Assembly: GCF_000003605.2 (NCBI RefSeq)
Contig: NW_003108083.1
Coordinates: 282,386-306,756 of the forward strand
DNA: 24,371 bases
Source of the DNA: Saccoglossus kowalevskii
Lineage: Eukaryota; Hemichordata; Enteropneusta; Harrimaniidae
Direction: 5' to 3'
The notes under the pieces were generated by a model. That model did not search any database. It worked only from the letters and a program-made list of their open reading frames with translations, and was not told the origin of the DNA. Both the position numbers and the translations under genes were made by a program. Position 1 is the first letter of the stretch. Each line of letters starts with the position of its first letter. Shown here in pieces: positions 21,601 to 24,371 of this stretch.

Positions 21601-21780
21601 ATGGCAGTTTCTGGCCGGGAAGAGAGTCTTCTGCTGTACAATTCTATTCGTGGTGCAACTGTAACGAACAATTTCATTGGTCAATGCTATGGAGAAAATA
21701 TCTCAAGTATTGCCAGAGAGGGCGCACTTAAATATACTAGTACGTTGGCTACTTGCATTGGCGAGACGATCACCGAATGA
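21601..21780 (+). CDS. Small open frame of 59 residues, doubtful
   Basis: ATG in a strong context (CAAAATGG) opens a 59-residue frame starting MAVSGREESLLLYNSIRG and ending CIGETITE, stop TGA at 21778-21780. It lies 309 bp before the NHL gene on the same strand and could be an upstream open frame in that gene's 5' leader or chance. No domain, signal peptide or membrane segment. I do not recognise it. Confidence 0.15.
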   Translation: MAVSGREESLLLYNSIRGATVTNNFIGQCYGENISSIAREGALKYTSTLATCIGETITE

Positions 21781-21914
21781 AGAAACCTTGGCTGGCGAAG
21801 ATGTATTTGCTCTCAATTATGAACATCTGTTACACGCCTCTTGACTTTTAAAAGAATCATGGTATTCACCTGACAACGCATATGTATATACATAATTATA
21901 ACTTACTTCGATGT

Positions 21915-22088
21915 GTGAGTTTTTATCACACACGGCAGTAGCTCATAAAGCCGTTGGCATGAAATGGTAGAAGAGGGAAATGTAGCTCACAATGAATGTG
22001 TTATTTCATTTATTATATTTATGTGTTATTTTATTCATCAAGTATATGGATTGTAGGATAATTACTCATAGTATTTGGTTTATTACAG
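21915..22088 (+). other. Possible 5' intron of the NHL gene
   Basis: GTGAGT at 21915-21920 and TTTATTACAG ending at 22088 would delimit a 174-base AT-rich intron in the leader of the NHL gene. The acceptor is convincing; the donor is only one candidate and the true upstream exon may lie elsewhere. Confidence 0.3.
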
Positions 22089-22946
22089 AAAATGGAAATG
22101 GAACTTAAATCTCATGTTACGATAGACATTGGAGATGGGCCCATTACTGAATTCCGAGGCCACCTAAAACGTCCGATGGGGGTGGCAGTCATTGATAATA
22201 ACGAAATCCTTGTCGCAGACAGCGGTAATGCCAGAACATGTGTTCTTTCTGAACATGGTGAATTCAGGAGCATGGTGATGTTCAAGGCCCTCAAAGGTAC
22301 GTTCACACCTTTCGACGTCGCAGCTGGACGCAATGGTCAATTGCTCGCCACAGACCAAGGCAACAATCGTGCATATGTTTACATGGATGACGGAAATTTA
22401 GTGCGGCTGTTCGGAGGAGACGATTTACATAAACCTTGTGGAATATCCTTAACTGTGGATAACAGGGTACTGGTGGTCGACAGCGATGCTGCTTGTGTTC
22501 GTATATATGCCTATAATGACGGCCGATACATCAAATCCTTCGGGAAAAGGGGATATGGTCCTGGTCAATTCATCACTCCACAGTTTATCACTACCAATGG
22601 CCGAAAGCAGATTATAGTGTCTGACTACCGCCACGACAGCTTACAAGTATTTGATAATGATGGGAATTTTATAAAGTGCATAAAGGGAAGTGGGGAAGTC
22701 TGGAGACCCATGGGTGTAACTTGTGACCGCGAAGACAACATTTACGTCTGTGATGCGTTTCAGTACAAAGTACGCAAGTACGGGGCGACTTTTGAGCCGC
22801 TGGGAAGTCTGACTGCGGCAGAAGGGGAATTGATGGGTCCACATGGTCTTGCTGTTACCAACGAAGAAAAACAGAAATTAGTTGTCGGGGACTGTGGCAA
22901 CAATTGCGTTAAACTTTTTAACATGGATACATTCACCCCGGAATGA
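22089..22946 (+). CDS. NHL-repeat beta-propeller protein (TRIM-NHL-like, no RING seen)
   Basis: Single open exon; first ATG at 22092 gives 284 residues, stop TGA at 22944-22946. Six NHL repeats fill the protein and should form one complete six-bladed propeller: roughly residues 23-62 (RPMGVAVIDNNEILVADSGN), 63-111 (FDVAAGRNGQLLATDQGNN), 112-160 (PCGISLTVDNRVLVVDSD), 161-204 (QIIVSDYRHDSLQVFDNDGN), 205-247 (RPMGVTCDREDNIYVCDA) and 248-284 (GPHGLAVTNEEKQKLVVGD). Each has the family pattern of P.G.A...G...V.D..N..V.VF. Such propellers bind RNA or protein in TRIM-NHL ubiquitin ligases and in stand-alone NHL proteins. No RING, B-box or coiled coil precedes it. A TTATTACAG acceptor ends at 22088 and AAA precedes the ATG in frame, so upstream coding exons outside the recognised region remain possible. 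It looks intact. Confidence 0.88.
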   Translation, partial: KMEMELKSHVTIDIGDGPITEFRGHLKRPMGVAVIDNNEILVADSGNARTCVLSEHGEFRSMVMFKALKGTFTPFDVAAGRNGQLLATDQGNNRAYVYMDDGNLVRLFGGDDLHKPCGISLTVDNRVLVVDSDAACVRIYAYNDGRYIKSFGKRGYGPGQFITPQFITTNGRKQIIVSDYRHDSLQVFDNDGNFIKCIKGSGEVWRPMGVTCDREDNIYVCDAFQYKVRKYGATFEPLGSLTAAEGELMGPHGLAVTNEEKQKLVVGDCGNNCVKLFNMDTFTPE

Positions 22947-23026
22947 CACTACATTAGTGGTATCAATTATTAGTTTTAATAGGTTTCTATGATTTTGTTT
23001 AGTTAACGTGCTTACCACGTACTTAA

Positions 23027-23181
23027 AGCGGGGAGTCGTCGCCTGCGCATGCGTCAGATGGCCATAGCGTGTCGTTGTTTACAAACAAGCGTCTACCCAT
23101 GAACCTTTGCGTTTTAGCGTGTGTTGTTATCGTCACTTGGGACTCAATTCCCACGCGTGCGCAGGCGGACGACCTTCCGCT
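23027..23181. mobile_element. piggyBac-like MITE, copy 2
   Basis: 155-bp body flanked by TTAA at 23023-23026 and 23182-23185. Ends are AGCGGGGAGTCGTCGCCTGC at the left and, read inwards from the right, AGCGGAAGGTCGTCCGCCTG. The first 13-16 bases resemble the ends of the element at 19072-19196, but the interior is different in sequence and longer. It lies downstream of the NHL stop codon, in the presumed 3' UTR. Confidence 0.78.
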
Positions 23182-23468
23182 TTAAAACTTAACCAAGAAT
23201 AGATAAAATTACGAGAGACATAAACGCAATTTGAAAGGCAATGCAAGTCTCGTGGTCGTCTCGCTCTCAGCGAAAACTCGGCATATGCCGTTAAGGCTTA
23301 TTGATATTCATAAAATTGTTAACGACCTTTGATCGATGCTTTTGTTTACTGCATAGCATGCTCTGCATGAATGATCCAGTGCAATCGTGGTCACACATTA
23401 TACGCACAATCCACAGATTGTTCTTATATTTGTAAGTCATTATTATCAGGTGTAATGGCTAGTATGTA

Positions 23469-23474
23469 AATAAA
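23469..23474 (+). terminator. Likely poly(A) signal of the NHL gene
   Basis: AATAAA followed after about 11 bases by a GT-rich run (GCTTGTGTGTGTCC), the usual arrangement of a metazoan cleavage/polyadenylation site. It would give a 3' UTR of about 540 bases containing the MITE. A second AATAAA at 23641-23646 lacks such a GT-rich follow-up. Confidence 0.45.
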
Positions 23475-23499
23475 TCTACTTGCTTGTGTGTGTCCGGTG

Positions 23500-24371
23500 C
23501 CATATCATATACGTGTACGTGTGATGGTATATACATTTCTGAAATGCACATCAACATTGTGACGTCACACATAGCCTGGTGATAATGTGTCTACGTATAT
23601 GATGCACATATGCATCCCATGAACCATGGCAGTTCTATGCAATAAAATAGTGCAATGAAACGACATTGACAAATTAATATGTGGATGTCTCTTCACTATG
23701 TATTAATTAACTAGCATTAATAAATAATGCTCTAGAACGACCAATCACATTCCCACTTCACGCATACATTATCCACCATATTATACATAATGCACGTGCA
23801 TTTATGTAAATTCAATTCAATTTAAGATGGCCGAAAGGCAGGTAGTGCTAAAACCGCATCGAACCTATCGAACATTCGAGAACCGGATTTTGGCTGTGCA
23901 CGAATAGATTTAATTCAAACTTGATACCTATATAGAGCCACATGTTAATCTGGGTTCGAAATTATCTGTACTATAACATACCTTCTCGTTATTTGTTTCA
24001 ATTGAATTATATTACTAGTATATTGATATTTTATTATTTGAAGTTAGTGGCTATTTTGACAATGTGCGATATTTAAAATCAAACTTTTAGTCTGTCTTAT
24101 TGAATTAGATCACGAAAAATAAAAAACAGCAAGACAATATGTATTGTCATCATAGCAGGCTAGAAACCACGTACGATGTCCCATAATGTGACAGAAATCG
24201 GTCGATGCATGTCTGAAAAAATAATCCCGGTCACACGCAAGGGTGGAACTCAAATTTAAAATATCCGTTTTAATAAAAATTTAAATAAAAAGAATAACTA
24301 ACTAATGTACTGTATTTATACCGGAATTTCGTCGGAAATGGTGATTCATGCCAGAACTTGTCTCGCGGGAA
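23500..24371. other. Spacer to the window end, nothing recognised
   Basis: AT-rich, no long open frame and no recognised repeat. Confidence 0.5.

Overview
This window looks like nuclear DNA of a marine invertebrate animal. It has short exons bounded by GT/AG sites, long AT-rich introns and spacers, a tRNA-derived SINE, a LINE relic and several inverted-repeat DNA elements. The protein families (SRCR, TSP1 and fibrinogen-related modules, an angiopoietin-like N terminus, a polycystin-1-like channel piece, an NHL propeller) are all metazoan. They suit a mollusc/brachiopod-type lophotrochozoan or an invertebrate deuterostome such as amphioxus or a hemichordate; I cannot choose between them from sequence alone.

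Layout. At 54-2607 (+) lie the last exons of a mosaic extracellular gene: one SRCR domain split over two exons, a TSP1 module, then a fibrinogen-related domain (FReD). Every internal junction is phase 1. The FReD has lost its N-terminal part and its reading frame is broken, so this copy is probably decayed. 2608-5050 holds no convincing gene. Two related repeats of about 300 bp, resembling solo LTRs, lie at about 5115-5425 and 9340-9671. Between them are a LINE reverse-transcriptase relic (6735-7560), a SINE (8133-8330) and a broken polycystin-1-like fragment (8494-9054).

At 11751-12144 (+) is a clean first exon: signal peptide, angiopoietin-like Cys motif, coiled coil, phase-1 donor. It looks like the start of another FReD-type secreted protein whose other exons are not in this window. 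12615-13294 and 13508-15589 are two inverted-repeat DNA elements; the second has a TA target duplication and an interior repeat related to 17470-17880. Two short piggyBac-like MITEs flanked by TTAA sit at 19072-19196 and 23027-23181. A long interrupted (AT)n tract is at 20209-20318.

The best intact gene is 22089-22946 (+), one exon encoding a six-bladed NHL-repeat propeller of 284 residues, with a splice acceptor just before the ATG and a plausible poly(A) site at 23469.

No operon or coordinated pathway is visible. The SRCR-TSP1-FReD gene and the angiopoietin-like first exon are probably remnants of one family of secreted recognition-type proteins, being reshuffled and lost in a transposon-rich region.
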